This document shows positions 1 to 8,703 of a stretch of DNA of 64,000 nt, one piece after another. Numbering within the stretch: position 1 is the stretch's first letter; each line of letters opens with the position of its first letter. The position numbers and the translations under genes are program-made. The notes under the pieces are model-generated. The model searched no databases. It saw only the letters and a program-made list of their open reading frames with translations, and had not been told where the DNA came from. The stretch is from Thermosaccharophagus gerlachensis (lineage in GTDB: Bacteria; Armatimonadota; Fervidibacteria; Fervidibacterales; Thermosaccharophagaceae), in NCBI GenBank assembly GCA_041538025.1, contig JBGOEV010000001.1:62001-126000 (forward strand), read 5' to 3'.

Positions 1-1
1 A

Positions 2-1231
2 CTTGATTATGTTGAAGCGAACTTTGAGGCAGTTGGAAGTGAGTTTTATGCACTGATGTGTTTTGCTACCTTAAGCATGTCTTTCATGGTCTCAGCAGTT
101 GAGCTTATAACCATTTTCATAGCTGTTGAGCTGACAAGCATAGCTTCCTATGCGCTTGCTTCGTTTGATGTATCCACACCACGTTCCTCCGAGGCTGGTG
201 TCAAATACTTTCTTGTGGGGGCAATTGCTACCGCTGTAAGTCTTTATGGCATGTCTCTCATTTTTGCTTTGGCTGGCACTACGAATTTGTTTGGTATACT
301 TAAGGCACAGTCTGAGACATCTTTGCATCTTCCACTGCTCATCCTTGTAAGCCTTCTCATGGTCATGGCATCGCTTGGTTTTAAGGCAGCGCTTGTGCCA
401 TTCCATGCTTGGGTTCCAGATGTTTATGAAGGCGCGCCAACATCAGTTACTGCTTTTTTGGCTGCTGCATCAAAAGTTGCTGCGTTTGGTCTTTTGGCTC
501 GATTCATGTTGTATGGTTTTTCTGCATCGGAGGAGCTCTGGCGTCCCATCATGTCAATAGTGAGCGCTATAACAATGACGCTTGGTAACCTCTTCGCTAT
601 ACCGCAACGGAACATAAAGCGAATGCTCGCATACTCAAGCATAGCTCACGCTGGGTATATGCTTGTTGGATTATCATCGGTTGGGCATGCGGAGATAAAG
701 TTCATGATGGGTGAAGGAGCTTTAGGAAACACCGATGTAGCAATGACTGGTCTTCTCCTTTACTCCCTTGCGTATGCATTTGCCACAGGTGGGGCATTCG
801 TTGTGGTGCTTGTTGTCTCAAACATTATTGGAACGGAGGAAATAGATGGATACGCTGGTTTATCACAACTTATCCCACATGCTGCGTGGGCTCTTGTCAT
901 CTTCTTCCTCTCCCTCATCGGCATACCACCGCTTGCTGGCTTCTTTGCTAAAATGCTTGTGTTTGCAAGCGCCATATATTCGGATATGACATGGCTTGCC
1001 GTCGTTGGTGTCCTCAACTCCGTCGTATCGGGCTATTACTATTTCAATGTGATTAGGCAAATGTTTTTGCTCCCACCAGAAAAGAAACAAGCAATCCACC
1101 GAACAACACCAAGCATGGATGCAGCACTCCTCATAGCACTGCTTGGGACAATCCTAATAGGCTTGCTGCCAAACCCGTTCATACGATGGGTAAGAGACAC
1201 TATTTACGGTGTCATTGCAACGCAGCCTTAG
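2..1231 (+). CDS. nuoN: NADH-quinone oxidoreductase subunit N, 5' end outside the window
   Basis: This is an antiporter-like membrane subunit of respiratory complex I, which couples quinone reduction to ion pumping. The frame is open from the first bases of the window, upstream of the first ATG at 56, and reads an NuoN-like stretch (EFYALM), so the start lies outside. About 409 residues are present against roughly 480-490 for the family. The protein is almost entirely hydrophobic helices, with the conserved KAALVPFHAWVPDVYEGAP region of the proton-channel antiporter family near residue 124 and the IPQRNIKRMLAYSS loop near residue 200. As the last nuo gene of most operons, it probably ends a complex I operon lying to the left. 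The identity is secure; only the N-terminus is missing. Confidence 0.95.
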   Translation, partial: LDYVEANFEAVGSEFYALMCFATLSMSFMVSAVELITIFIAVELTSIASYALASFDVSTPRSSEAGVKYFLVGAIATAVSLYGMSLIFALAGTTNLFGILKAQSETSLHLPLLILVSLLMVMASLGFKAALVPFHAWVPDVYEGAPTSVTAFLAAASKVAAFGLLARFMLYGFSASEELWRPIMSIVSAITMTLGNLFAIPQRNIKRMLAYSSIAHAGYMLVGLSSVGHAEIKFMMGEGALGNTDVAMTGLLLYSLAYAFATGGAFVVVLVVSNIIGTEEIDGYAGLSQLIPHAAWALVIFFLSLIGIPPLAGFFAKMLVFASAIYSDMTWLAVVGVLNSVVSGYYYFNVIRQMFLLPPEKKQAIHRTTPSMDAALLIALLGTILIGLLPNPFIRWVRDTIYGVIATQP

Positions 1232-1247
1232 TGGGGAGGATTAGAAG

Positions 1248-1673
1248 ATGCATAAAGAACTCGCATTCGTGATGCTGAAGCCTGATGCACTTCAAAGGAG
1301 GCTCGTTGGTGAAATAATATCAAGGTTTGAGCGGAAAGGTTTGAAGCTCATCGGGATGAAAATGGTTATGATGGAGCGCAAACAAGCTGAGGAACTATAC
1401 GAAGCGCATAAGGGGAAGGATTTCTTTGAGCCATTGATTAACTTTGTCACTTCGCACCCAGTTATAGTCATGGTTTGGGAGGGCGAAAATGCTATAGCAG
1501 CTGTGAGGCAACTTATTGGTGCAACAGATCCGATTAAGGCAGCTACTGGAAGCATACGCGGTGACTTCGGTTTAAACACAACGATGAACCTTATCCATGC
1601 TGCAGATTCGGCAGAATCGTCCATAAGGGAAATGAACATCTTCTTCTCAGAGGACGAACTCTTTGATGTGTGA
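1248..1673 (+). CDS. ndk: Nucleoside diphosphate kinase
   Basis: This enzyme transfers the gamma phosphate of ATP to other nucleoside diphosphates through a phosphohistidine, balancing cytosolic NTP pools. The 141-residue length is normal for bacteria. The N-terminal FVMLKPDA motif and the active-site segment NLIHAADS, with the nucleophile at His117, are intact. An RGDFG segment, which helps bind nucleotide, lies just before it. The gene follows nuoN by 16 bases with a GGGGAGGA ribosome site, so it is probably cotranscribed with the end of the nuo operon and with the prenyl synthase downstream. Confidence 0.96.
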   Translation: MHKELAFVMLKPDALQRRLVGEIISRFERKGLKLIGMKMVMMERKQAEELYEAHKGKDFFEPLINFVTSHPVIVMVWEGENAIAAVRQLIGATDPIKAATGSIRGDFGLNTTMNLIHAADSAESSIREMNIFFSEDELFDV

Positions 1674-1708
1674 ATTGGCGAACTTAAAAACGAGTGGTGA
1701 GACATGAA

Positions 1709-2740
1709 ATGCTCGCAAACCGTTACCGCAGTTTACTTAGGTCATTTCCAGGCGGGGACGACCTGTATGCTCTAATTGAGAGCCATCTCCAGTCCGTTCA
1801 AGCTATGTTAGTTGGATGCGCAAAGAAAGCCTCCGGAGAGCTTGTTGAAACCGTTACACACGCTCTTAGCGCTGGTGGGAAAATGATTCGTCCAATTCTT
1901 ACACTTCTTTCAGCGTGGACAATAAGCGAGGTTAATGAACGGACTATAACTTATGCTACAGCGATTGAACTGATACACACTGCGAGTCTTTTGCATGACG
2001 ACGTAATTGACGATGCAAAAGTGAGGCGATGCAAACCTACTGTAAACTCTGTCTGGGGTGACAAGGCTGCTATAACTACGGGCGATTTCATGTTAGCTTG
2101 CGCTTTTGAGCTGCTCGCAAAACATAATGATGAGCGCATTATAAGCGACATAGCTGAAACAGCACAGCAAATGTGCTGTGGACAGATGCTTGAAGTCGTG
2201 CACTCCTTTGATCTGGATATGACCTACGAGGAGTATCTTGAAATCATCAAGCTAAAGACAGGCAGGCTGTTCGCATCGGCTTGCTATGCTGGTGGCATCT
2301 CAGCTAACGCATCACTTGAGGAAGCCGAGTGCTTGAAGGAGTTCGGGCTTTCAGTAGGTATAGCTTTCCAGATGATAGATGACTTGCTTGATTTCGTTGG
2401 GGAGGAAAAAGAGCTTGGAAAGCCAGTTGGACAGGATATAAAGCACGGGAAGATAACACTGCCACTCATAGAGCTTATAAGGGTGCTCAAAGCAAAAGAG
2501 GAAGCTAATTTAGTTGCGTGGCTTTGTGGGAAATTGAGGGAAAGAACAACTGATAAAGAGCTTGTTGCCTTCCTGAGGCAAGCCATTGTCCAACATCGCA
2601 TTGATGAGCATGTTAGGGCAGTGGCAAAGTCGTTCACTGATAGTGCTGTCAGGATGCTTCAAGCCTTGAAGGGGAAACGATGGGAAGCATTGTCTCAGGT
2701 AGCAGCCATTATCCCTGAATGGCAGGTGGAGGTGCCATGA
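1709..2740 (+). CDS. Polyprenyl diphosphate synthase (trans-isoprenyl synthase)
   Basis: This is an all-alpha isoprenoid chain-elongating enzyme that condenses isopentenyl diphosphate onto an allylic diphosphate. Its likely product is the side chain of the respiratory quinone. Both aspartate-rich motifs are present: DDVID at about residues 97-101 and DDLLD at 224-228, with GQD and LPLI signatures following. The GGKMIRP motif sits near residue 56. The frame is open from a GTG at 1694, but the ATG at 1709 has a GGTGAG site seven bases upstream and gives 343 residues. Product chain length cannot be read from the sequence. Its closeness to nuoN and ndk suits a quinone role (inference). Confidence 0.9.
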   Translation: MLANRYRSLLRSFPGGDDLYALIESHLQSVQAMLVGCAKKASGELVETVTHALSAGGKMIRPILTLLSAWTISEVNERTITYATAIELIHTASLLHDDVIDDAKVRRCKPTVNSVWGDKAAITTGDFMLACAFELLAKHNDERIISDIAETAQQMCCGQMLEVVHSFDLDMTYEEYLEIIKLKTGRLFASACYAGGISANASLEEAECLKEFGLSVGIAFQMIDDLLDFVGEEKELGKPVGQDIKHGKITLPLIELIRVLKAKEEANLVAWLCGKLRERTTDKELVAFLRQAIVQHRIDEHVRAVAKSFTDSAVRMLQALKGKRWEALSQVAAIIPEWQVEVP

Positions 2741-3498
2741 AAGCGATAGTTCTTGCTGCTGGGTATGCCACAAGGTTATACCCCATAACATTAAACAAAG
2801 CAAAACCGCTGTTGCCGATCGCTGGGAGACCAATGATTGAATACACTCTCATGCGTATAGCACCCCTTGAGGCAGTTGACGAAGTGTTTATAGTCACGAA
2901 CGGACGCTTCTACAACGACTTTATAGAGTGGCTTAATGGCTTCTCTCCGTCCTTCACCAAAGTGATAAGGTTACTAAGCGATGGCACAATGACGAACGAA
3001 GAGCGCATGGGAGCTATCGGTGACCTCATATTCACGATTGAGTCAAACAATATTGACGATGACTGCCTTGTGGTGGCTGGTGACAACCTTTTTGATTTTG
3101 AGCTTTCTGAGTTTGTGCACTTTGCGCTAACTCGTGGGACAAGCGTTGGATTATACAAGGTGGAAGATATTGAGCTGGTCAAACGATACAGCGTCGTTGA
3201 AGTTGATGAGGAAGGGCGGATCATTTACTTTGAAGAGAAACCAAAAGAACCGCGCACTAACTTGGTTGCAATTTGCCTATACCTGATCAGGCGTGGTGAC
3301 TTACATAAGCTCTTTGAATATCGTGCTGAAGGTCACCTGATGGATGAACCGGGTTACTTCATTCAATGGCTTTGCAAGCGCACAGATGTTTATGGGTATT
3401 TGTTCACGGGCATCTGGTTTGACATAGGCGACAAAGGTAGCTTGATGATCGCTGATAAAATTTTCAAATCCCTTTCGGGGGCAGATGCGATTGTGTAA
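2737..3498 (+). CDS. Sugar-phosphate or phosphocholine-type nucleotidyltransferase
   Basis: This is a nucleotidyl transferase of the glucose-1-phosphate thymidylyltransferase/RmlA fold, 253 residues. The N-terminal nucleotide loop LAAGYATRLYP, the KPLLP motif with the catalytic lysine, the metal-binding GDN near residue 114 and the FEEKP motif near residue 165 are all visible. The ATG at 2737 overlaps the stop of the preceding prenyl synthase (ATGA), so the two are translationally coupled. The open frame extends further upstream, but those residues do not match the family. The exact sugar or alcohol substrate is not evident; small proteins of this type include phosphocholine cytidylyltransferases and MurNAc-1-P uridylyltransferases. 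Its end overlaps the 3' end of the convergent tsaD by 35 bases. Confidence 0.82.
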   Translation: MKAIVLAAGYATRLYPITLNKAKPLLPIAGRPMIEYTLMRIAPLEAVDEVFIVTNGRFYNDFIEWLNGFSPSFTKVIRLLSDGTMTNEERMGAIGDLIFTIESNNIDDDCLVVAGDNLFDFELSEFVHFALTRGTSVGLYKVEDIELVKRYSVVEVDEEGRIIYFEEKPKEPRTNLVAICLYLIRRGDLHKLFEYRAEGHLMDEPGYFIQWLCKRTDVYGYLFTGIWFDIGDKGSLMIADKIFKSLSGADAIV

Positions 3499-4516
3499 CT
3501 TCTTCCAATTCCCACACTGCAACTGCGTCTACATCTAAACCACCTATGAGGTTCCTCTCAAGCCTATATGAACCTGCGCATGCTATCATTGCTGCGTTGT
3601 CTGTGCACAGCGATATCGGTGGGATGACAAGCTTCAATCCGTAGCTCTCTGCAAGCTCTTTCATTCTCTGACGCAAACGCCTGTTTGCAGCTACCCCACC
3701 AACTACAGCAAGCAAGCTCGGTTTAACTTTTTCAATCGCTCTTGCTGTCTGCATGAGTAGCATATCAACCACGGTTTCTTGGAAGCATGCAGCTATGTCA
3801 CAGGTTGTTATTTTGTCTGTCTTCGTTTTGAGCCTCCCTCTATCATGCCCCTCAACGAAGCGCACAACCGCTGTCTTCAGCCCTGCGAAACTGAAATCAA
3901 ATGATTCACCCATATCAGCTCTTGGGAAGGCGATAGCATGCGGGTCTCCATTCATTGCAGCTTTATCAATTGCTGGACCCCCGGGGAAGCCTAAGCCGAG
4001 AATCCTTGCGACTTTGTCAAACGCTTCTCCAGCAGCATCATCTCTTGTGCGCCCAAGCACTTCATAGTTACCAAGGTCATTGGCATAAACTAACTCTGAG
4101 TGCCCACCAGACACAATCAGACAGAGCAAAGGGAAATCAACATCTACATCCGCAAGGAAGGCGGAAAAGAGATGCCCTTCAAGATGGTTGACTGGGATAA
4201 GTGGCTTGCTAAGAGCTATGCAAAGAGCCTTTGCCACAGATAACCCAACAGCGAGTGATGTTATAAGTCCAGGTCCACATGTGACAGCTATCCCATCAAC
4301 AGCATCTAATCTAACCGAAGCTTCTGCTAATGCTGCATCAAGCGCTGGGAAAAGCAATTCCAAGTGCTTCCTTGAAGCTATCTCAGGGACAACTCCTCCA
4401 AAAAGCTTATGCCACTCCGCTTGTGAGCAGACAATGTTTGAGAGTATTCTACGCTTGTCTTGAACGAGTGCCACCGATGTCTCATCACATGATGTTTCAA
4501 TTCCGAGCACAAGCAT
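3464..4516 (-). CDS. tsaD: tRNA N6-adenosine threonylcarbamoyltransferase
   Basis: TsaD transfers the threonylcarbamoyl group from TC-AMP to A37 of ANN-decoding tRNAs, working with TsaB and TsaE. The 350-residue protein opens with the ASKHA signature LGIETSCDETS and has the metal-binding HLEGH motif with His111 and His115, followed by the SGGHSEL and GGVAANRRLR segments typical of the family. It lies two bases after the end of the HAS-barrel-like gene on the same strand, so the two are probably cotranscribed. TsaB and TsaE are not in the window. Confidence 0.96.
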   Translation of the reverse strand: MLVLGIETSCDETSVALVQDKRRILSNIVCSQAEWHKLFGGVVPEIASRKHLELLFPALDAALAEASVRLDAVDGIAVTCGPGLITSLAVGLSVAKALCIALSKPLIPVNHLEGHLFSAFLADVDVDFPLLCLIVSGGHSELVYANDLGNYEVLGRTRDDAAGEAFDKVARILGLGFPGGPAIDKAAMNGDPHAIAFPRADMGESFDFSFAGLKTAVVRFVEGHDRGRLKTKTDKITTCDIAACFQETVVDMLLMQTARAIEKVKPSLLAVVGGVAANRRLRQRMKELAESYGLKLVIPPISLCTDNAAMIACAGSYRLERNLIGGLDVDAVAVWELEEVTQSHLPPKGI

Positions 4517-4518
4517 AA

Positions 4519-5136
4519 CTAACTGTCTACCACCCCTATTGTGCTTTTTGCCTTTGAGATGCGCCTAAGTATAGAGCGCAACCTGTCGTAGTCATCCTTG
4601 ATCAAGCGGGAAAGCTCTTTACCGAGCGAGACGAGATATAAGTGTGCGTATCCATGAGCTTTCCATGCATACCTGCATGCCGAGATCAGGAGTTCATCTT
4701 TTACACCCTTTGCAGATGTGACAATGAGCCTCAAGTAGTCAAACTCCTCTGTGAAACGCTTTGTCTCTTCATCGGTGCACTTGTAAACGAAGCTATGCAA
4801 CCTTGGTGGTGAAGGTGGCAAAGTTTGCATTATCATCCCTTCCAGCTCGTATCCGACTATCAAGCCTTTAAACTCCGTCCTCAACAGCTCAAATATTTGT
4901 GGCTGTTCCTCCATCAGCTCCTCTTCCGTCTTCCCGTAAGCAATCGGGCGCCTAAGTGGGTCTATGCTGTGAGTGGTGATTTCGTAGACGAATGCATATA
5001 CTGGTGGTTGTGAGTCAACCTTAACGAGTGAACCAAACGGTGGCGACATGTGCAGTTTGAAGCATTGGGCTACAAACTCCGTTGTGCAACTTTCAACGAC
5101 CTCTGCAACCAATAACATTGCATTGTTCGAAGCCAT
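4519..5136 (-). CDS. HAS-barrel-like conserved protein of unknown function
   Basis: A 205-residue soluble protein. The N-terminal 90 residues read like a HAS barrel, the small beta barrel found at the front of HerA-type ATPases: an opening VVESCTTEF strand, a glycine at a turn before a VKV strand, and later an IVGY segment. It continues with a PPSPPRLHSFV stretch and a helical C-terminal domain of about 90 residues. I recall similar stand-alone proteins in cyanobacteria and other phyla with no assigned function, and I cannot verify this here. The stop is two bases from the start of tsaD, so the two are likely coupled. No catalytic motif is visible. Confidence 0.6.
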   Translation of the reverse strand: MASNNAMLLVAEVVESCTTEFVAQCFKLHMSPPFGSLVKVDSQPPVYAFVYEITTHSIDPLRRPIAYGKTEEELMEEQPQIFELLRTEFKGLIVGYELEGMIMQTLPPSPPRLHSFVYKCTDEETKRFTEEFDYLRLIVTSAKGVKDELLISACRYAWKAHGYAHLYLVSLGKELSRLIKDDYDRLRSILRRISKAKSTIGVVDS

Positions 5137-5204
5137 CGCTCATTAACACCGCCATACACATATGCGTAGCCTCTCATGCACTATTCAATGGCTCATCTTT
5201 GTCT

Positions 5205-5624
5205 TCACTGCTGTTGGTTTGTCTTTTGAGTTCCTTCATTCTCCTCCTGAGCTTTCTCAACGATTGAACGTAGGATGTTGCGTGCAAGGTCTTCATAGAG
5301 CCTTTCCCTTTCCCGCATCCTACCTTTGTAAAGCAGATGCGCATCAACGAGCAACAGCAATAGCACCAGTAGCCCGATAAGGAGACAGCATATCCAGAAC
5401 CAAAGCTCACCCTCAAGCGATTTGAACTTTAATGTAAACATGCCTGCAAAGATGAGTGTAAGGAGCACAAGAAAAAGAAAGCCTATGAATAACCGCAACA
5501 GAAGCTGAGCAAGCTTTATCACCGTTCGCTTTCGCCTAAAGTAATAGACCTCAAGGACGATAAGCGTTACCACACCAACCTGCAGTGCCATAATCAAAGC
5601 GAGTGCCCACTCGTTAGCCCGCAA
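5205..5624 (-). CDS. Small membrane protein with three predicted membrane segments
   Basis: A 139-residue protein that I do not recognise. It has three hydrophobic segments, at about residues 6-27, 40-63 and 72-93, followed by a charged C-terminal tail rich in Arg, Glu and Gln (RMRERERLYED and on) that probably forms a cytoplasmic helix. The start is a TTG with a GGAAGGAG site seven bases upstream. It is the gene just upstream of the HAS-barrel/tsaD pair on the same strand and could share their transcript. It may be a lineage-specific membrane protein. Confidence 0.6.
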   Translation of the reverse strand: MRANEWALALIMALQVGVVTLIVLEVYYFRRKRTVIKLAQLLLRLFIGFLFLVLLTLIFAGMFTLKFKSLEGELWFWICCLLIGLLVLLLLLVDAHLLYKGRMRERERLYEDLARNILRSIVEKAQEENEGTQKTNQQQ

Positions 5625-5716
5625 TTTGTTTCTCCTTCCTTAGCTTCTTCGTGATTACACCATCACAGATATTGTAACTCAAAGGCAGTTAGGGTTGAAA
5701 TCGTATCCATTGCTTG

Positions 5717-6775
5717 TTAGGGGTAACGGGGAGGCACTTTGCATGGTAGCAGCCAGCGTTTCCTCTTGATGAACGGTCCACCGTGGAATGTCTGTTCAAT
5801 CCTTCCGGTCCTTTCCAAATGGTCAAAACAGCTCCTCATGCATCCCCTTGATGCACAAATACCGTAACTCCCACCAACTCCCCACCTTGCTATTTGCGAA
5901 TGCCCTTCAACAATGAAGCCAGATTCATCCTGCTTCGTCTTTCTCCATCTGCCTGTTGAGAGTGTCCAGCAAAGCTTGTATGCTGCTTCTTCGCTTAACC
6001 GCTGCTTGCGAACATCAAACTCCAACCCGGGAAAGCTCTTATGTAAGAATGGCGAAACTCTTGGGTCAGCACCATGATAGCTGAGGGTGCATTTCCCAAA
6101 ATCAACATCTGCCCACTCGTAAATGTATTCACCAATTTTGACGCTAACCACTTTTCCTTCGCGCACATGTGGTATGGCATTGCATGGGCATCCATGCACG
6201 CATGCCATACACCTATCGCATATGCTTCCCGGCTCAACAAGCTCATCTGGCTCAAGTTCAAGGTCGGTTAAAATGGCAGCCAACCTTTGGCGTGGACCAA
6301 ACTTCTTTGTCAGCAAAACTTTTGACCAACCTATTTCGCCGATCCCTGCAGCAACAGCTGCCAACCTTATAGCAAGATGCACATCTGGTGGCGGTGCGCC
6401 ATCTCTTAATGGCTCATTTGGCGGTTGAGCTTCTGGAACACCAGGGTAGTATGGCACGGCTTCCCAACCGTGGTCTTCAATGAAGCAAGCTATCTCGTAG
6501 ACGCCGAGTGGCAAAAAGAGTGTGTTGAGCAGCCCATGATAACCAAAGTAAGTGTAGCTGAGCCAATGTGTTCCTTCTTCAATTCCTCTCCAACAACCTC
6601 GCACTATTCGCCTCGCAACAACTATCACAGAACGCGTTTCTGGGAATATGCTTGCAGGGTGCATCTCTTTCGGTGCATTCTCAAATCGCTCAATGTTAGC
6701 TACACCAAGCAGGTCAATACCATAGGAGCAAGCGAGCTCGCGGAGCTTTTCCTTTGTCAATGTTTTCCTTTTCAC
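5717..6775 (-). CDS. Epoxyqueuosine-reductase-like 4Fe-4S protein (paralogue A)
   Basis: A 352-residue protein with an N-terminal domain like that of QueG and reductive-dehalogenase relatives (HPASIFPETRSVIV near residue 40; GIGEIGWSK near 143). It then has a ferredoxin-type cysteine cluster CDRCMACVHGCP near residue 186, and a FGKCTLSYHG stretch resembling the second cluster region of QueG. It ends with a cysteine-rich motif CASRGCMRSCFDHLE near residue 308. It lacks the usual QueG C-terminal HEAT domain and differs at the QueG active-site helix, so a different redox role is likely. The neighbour on the same strand is a shorter paralogue sharing the C-terminal HLE motif. Both sit next to a ferredoxin-dependent Por operon. 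Confidence 0.72.
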   Translation of the reverse strand: MKRKTLTKEKLRELACSYGIDLLGVANIERFENAPKEMHPASIFPETRSVIVVARRIVRGCWRGIEEGTHWLSYTYFGYHGLLNTLFLPLGVYEIACFIEDHGWEAVPYYPGVPEAQPPNEPLRDGAPPPDVHLAIRLAAVAAGIGEIGWSKVLLTKKFGPRQRLAAILTDLELEPDELVEPGSICDRCMACVHGCPCNAIPHVREGKVVSVKIGEYIYEWADVDFGKCTLSYHGADPRVSPFLHKSFPGLEFDVRKQRLSEEAAYKLCWTLSTGRWRKTKQDESGFIVEGHSQIARWGVGGSYGICASRGCMRSCFDHLERTGRIEQTFHGGPFIKRKRWLLPCKVPPRYP

Positions 6776-6786
6776 TCTTCGTCCCC

Positions 6787-7653
6787 CTAAAGCAATTTGA
6801 TTTGACCGCAGAGGTCAATTTGCCATGGTGGGCGTTTGCGGAAGGGACTGTTGAAGGTGGAGAGGATGCGTCTTTCAAGCTCAAGGTGGTTAACACAGCT
6901 CCTTATGCAAATGGCACCAAGACGATCTGGCAACCCTGCATCATGGTATGAGTTTGGGAAAGAACCATTCCTACAGCGCTTGCATAGCTCATAATCAATG
7001 TCTGCCACAACCATCCTCTTCCCACAGATTACTATTGTCCTACTTGCATCAGCTCTCAAAGCGCCTAATGGACAGCTCTTAACACATTCCATGCACATGT
7101 CACAAAGCGTTTCTTCACTTATTGGAGTTGGCTCAAGCTCTGCATCGGTCAATATAAGTTGCAATCGTTGTCGTGGTCCGAACTCTCGCGTTAGCAACTC
7201 GCCACAGTAACCTATCTCACCAAGCCCAGCTCTAACCGCTGCATCCTTTGCATCGATTATGACATTCGGCGCTGGTAAACCACGCCTGACAGGGATTCCC
7301 GAGGGCGGTATCTGGGGAGGCAAATCTTGCAATGGCACTGCCTCAAAACCTTTATCCTCAATGAAAGTCGCGATTGTGATAGTAGCGATAGCGAGTATGC
7401 GGTCAATGAGCCAAGAACGCCCGTAAAGCTCATAAGAGGTGAAATGCGTTCCTTCCTCAATCCCACGCAGAGCACCTCTCGGTATGCGTTTACCTATAAC
7501 CAGAACTGAACGAACCTCAGGGAAAATTGATGCAGGGTGATGTTCCTTTGGCACATCATCAAACCTTTCAATAGGCGCAATACCAAGTAAGTCAACCCTG
7601 TTCTTTGTAGCGAAAGCCTTGAGCTCTGATGTAAGCTCTTTCATCATGTTCAC
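6787..7653 (-). CDS. Epoxyqueuosine-reductase-like 4Fe-4S protein (paralogue B)
   Basis: A 288-residue paralogue of the next gene downstream, separated from it by 11 bases. It shares the HPASIFPEVRSVLV and RGIEEGTH segments, GLGEIGYCG and FGPRQRL, a cysteine cluster CDMCMECVKSCP near residue 184, and the C-terminal CIRSCVNHLE motif. It is shorter because the segment between the ferredoxin cluster and the C-terminal motif is reduced and holds only a CKRC pair. The pair looks like a tandem duplication followed by divergence. The substrate is unknown. A QueG role is possible but not favoured, because two diverged copies stand side by side near the Por genes. Confidence 0.72.
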   Translation of the reverse strand: MNMMKELTSELKAFATKNRVDLLGIAPIERFDDVPKEHHPASIFPEVRSVLVIGKRIPRGALRGIEEGTHFTSYELYGRSWLIDRILAIATITIATFIEDKGFEAVPLQDLPPQIPPSGIPVRRGLPAPNVIIDAKDAAVRAGLGEIGYCGELLTREFGPRQRLQLILTDAELEPTPISEETLCDMCMECVKSCPLGALRADASRTIVICGKRMVVADIDYELCKRCRNGSFPNSYHDAGLPDRLGAICIRSCVNHLELERRILSTFNSPFRKRPPWQIDLCGQIKLL

Positions 7654-7677
7654 CTCTACTGAAGCAGTCCATAGGGG

Positions 7678-8631
7678 CTAACCCATGCAGAAGTTCAAAA
7701 CGCGGTTGTCAGAGTTACTCATTGCCCTTCTAAACGATGTAGCCTTCGCTGCTATGACTGGGCATGAAACTTGTCCGATAACCCTTTCGGCAACGCTTCC
7801 CCAAAGGAAGCGTATGAGACCTGTGCGCCCGTGCGTGCTCATCACAATCATGTCAATCCCTTCTCGTTCAACGAAGAGCGAAATGCCATCAGCTGCGTGG
7901 TGGCATCGTATGACATGCATCGGTATTTCATAACCGTCGCCCATAAATTCGCTCACCCATTGCTTCAGTCCGTTTGAGATCATCTTCTCAAGCTCCTGTA
8001 ACGCTTCCCTCTCCCCGACTGATTCAAGTAGCTCTATGACATGAAGCAAGTGGACTTGTGCGTTGAATGGTTTCGCGATTCTGAGCGCATAATCAATGGC
8101 TGCTCTTGTAGCAGCCGAAAAGTCGGTTGGCACAAGTATATGTTTGCATTTCACATCGCTACCTGTTGGTGCTCTTGATGGGACTGCCATTACAGGCACT
8201 TGTGCACCCTGTATAACGCGAGCCACAGTTGAGCCCAAGAGGTGTTCTTTCAAACTGCGCATCCCATGAGAGCCGAGAACAATTAAGTCGGCGTGAATGA
8301 GCTCAACATACTCAAGTATCTGTGCGGGTGGTGAACCAAGCAGCAATGCCCCTTCAACTTTGAAACCCGAGGAGCGTATTTGTTCAACGCGCTTATTTAT
8401 TTGCTCGGTGCGTGTGCTTATATGGGCTTTTTGTATTGCGGTTAATGTGTGTGAAAGCTCACCGTCAGTCCATTCATCAAAACCTCTTTCCTCGTAGTAT
8501 TTGACCCAGTCTGGCACTACATGAACAGCCGTTATCGTTGCCTCAAAATTTCTCGCCAACAAAAGTGCCCACTCAAGTGCCCTCTCAGCTGCATCCGAGA
8601 AGTCCGTAGCCCATAGAATATGGCTTATCAA
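7678..8631 (-). CDS. Tandem-domain universal stress protein
   Basis: Two UspA domains in one chain of 317 residues. Each begins with a strand-turn of the type ILWATDFS or ILVPTDFS. Each ends with the nucleotide-binding loop, GSHGMRSLKEHLLGS in the first copy and STHGRTGLIRFLWGS in the second, so ATP binding is likely. The open frame extends to a GTG at 8688, but that extension has no ribosome site and does not look like Usp. The TTG at 8631 is preceded by GGTGGGGGTG eight bases upstream and begins exactly at the first Usp strand. It lies just upstream of the two ferredoxin-like genes and just downstream of the Por operon, all on one strand. Confidence 0.88.
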   Translation of the reverse strand: MISHILWATDFSDAAERALEWALLLARNFEATITAVHVVPDWVKYYEERGFDEWTDGELSHTLTAIQKAHISTRTEQINKRVEQIRSSGFKVEGALLLGSPPAQILEYVELIHADLIVLGSHGMRSLKEHLLGSTVARVIQGAQVPVMAVPSRAPTGSDVKCKHILVPTDFSAATRAAIDYALRIAKPFNAQVHLLHVIELLESVGEREALQELEKMISNGLKQWVSEFMGDGYEIPMHVIRCHHAADGISLFVEREGIDMIVMSTHGRTGLIRFLWGSVAERVIGQVSCPVIAAKATSFRRAMSNSDNRVLNFCMG

Positions 8632-8703
8632 AATGCTTACACCCCCACCTTTGCCCCATAGGTGATCGAGCTTTGAAGTTTGTTTCACTCATATCAAACT
8701 GCA

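Noticed and set aside
8632..8688. GTG start for the universal stress protein at 8688
   Set aside because: The extra residues are not Usp-like and no ribosome site precedes the GTG, whereas the TTG at 8631 has GGTGGGGGTG upstream.
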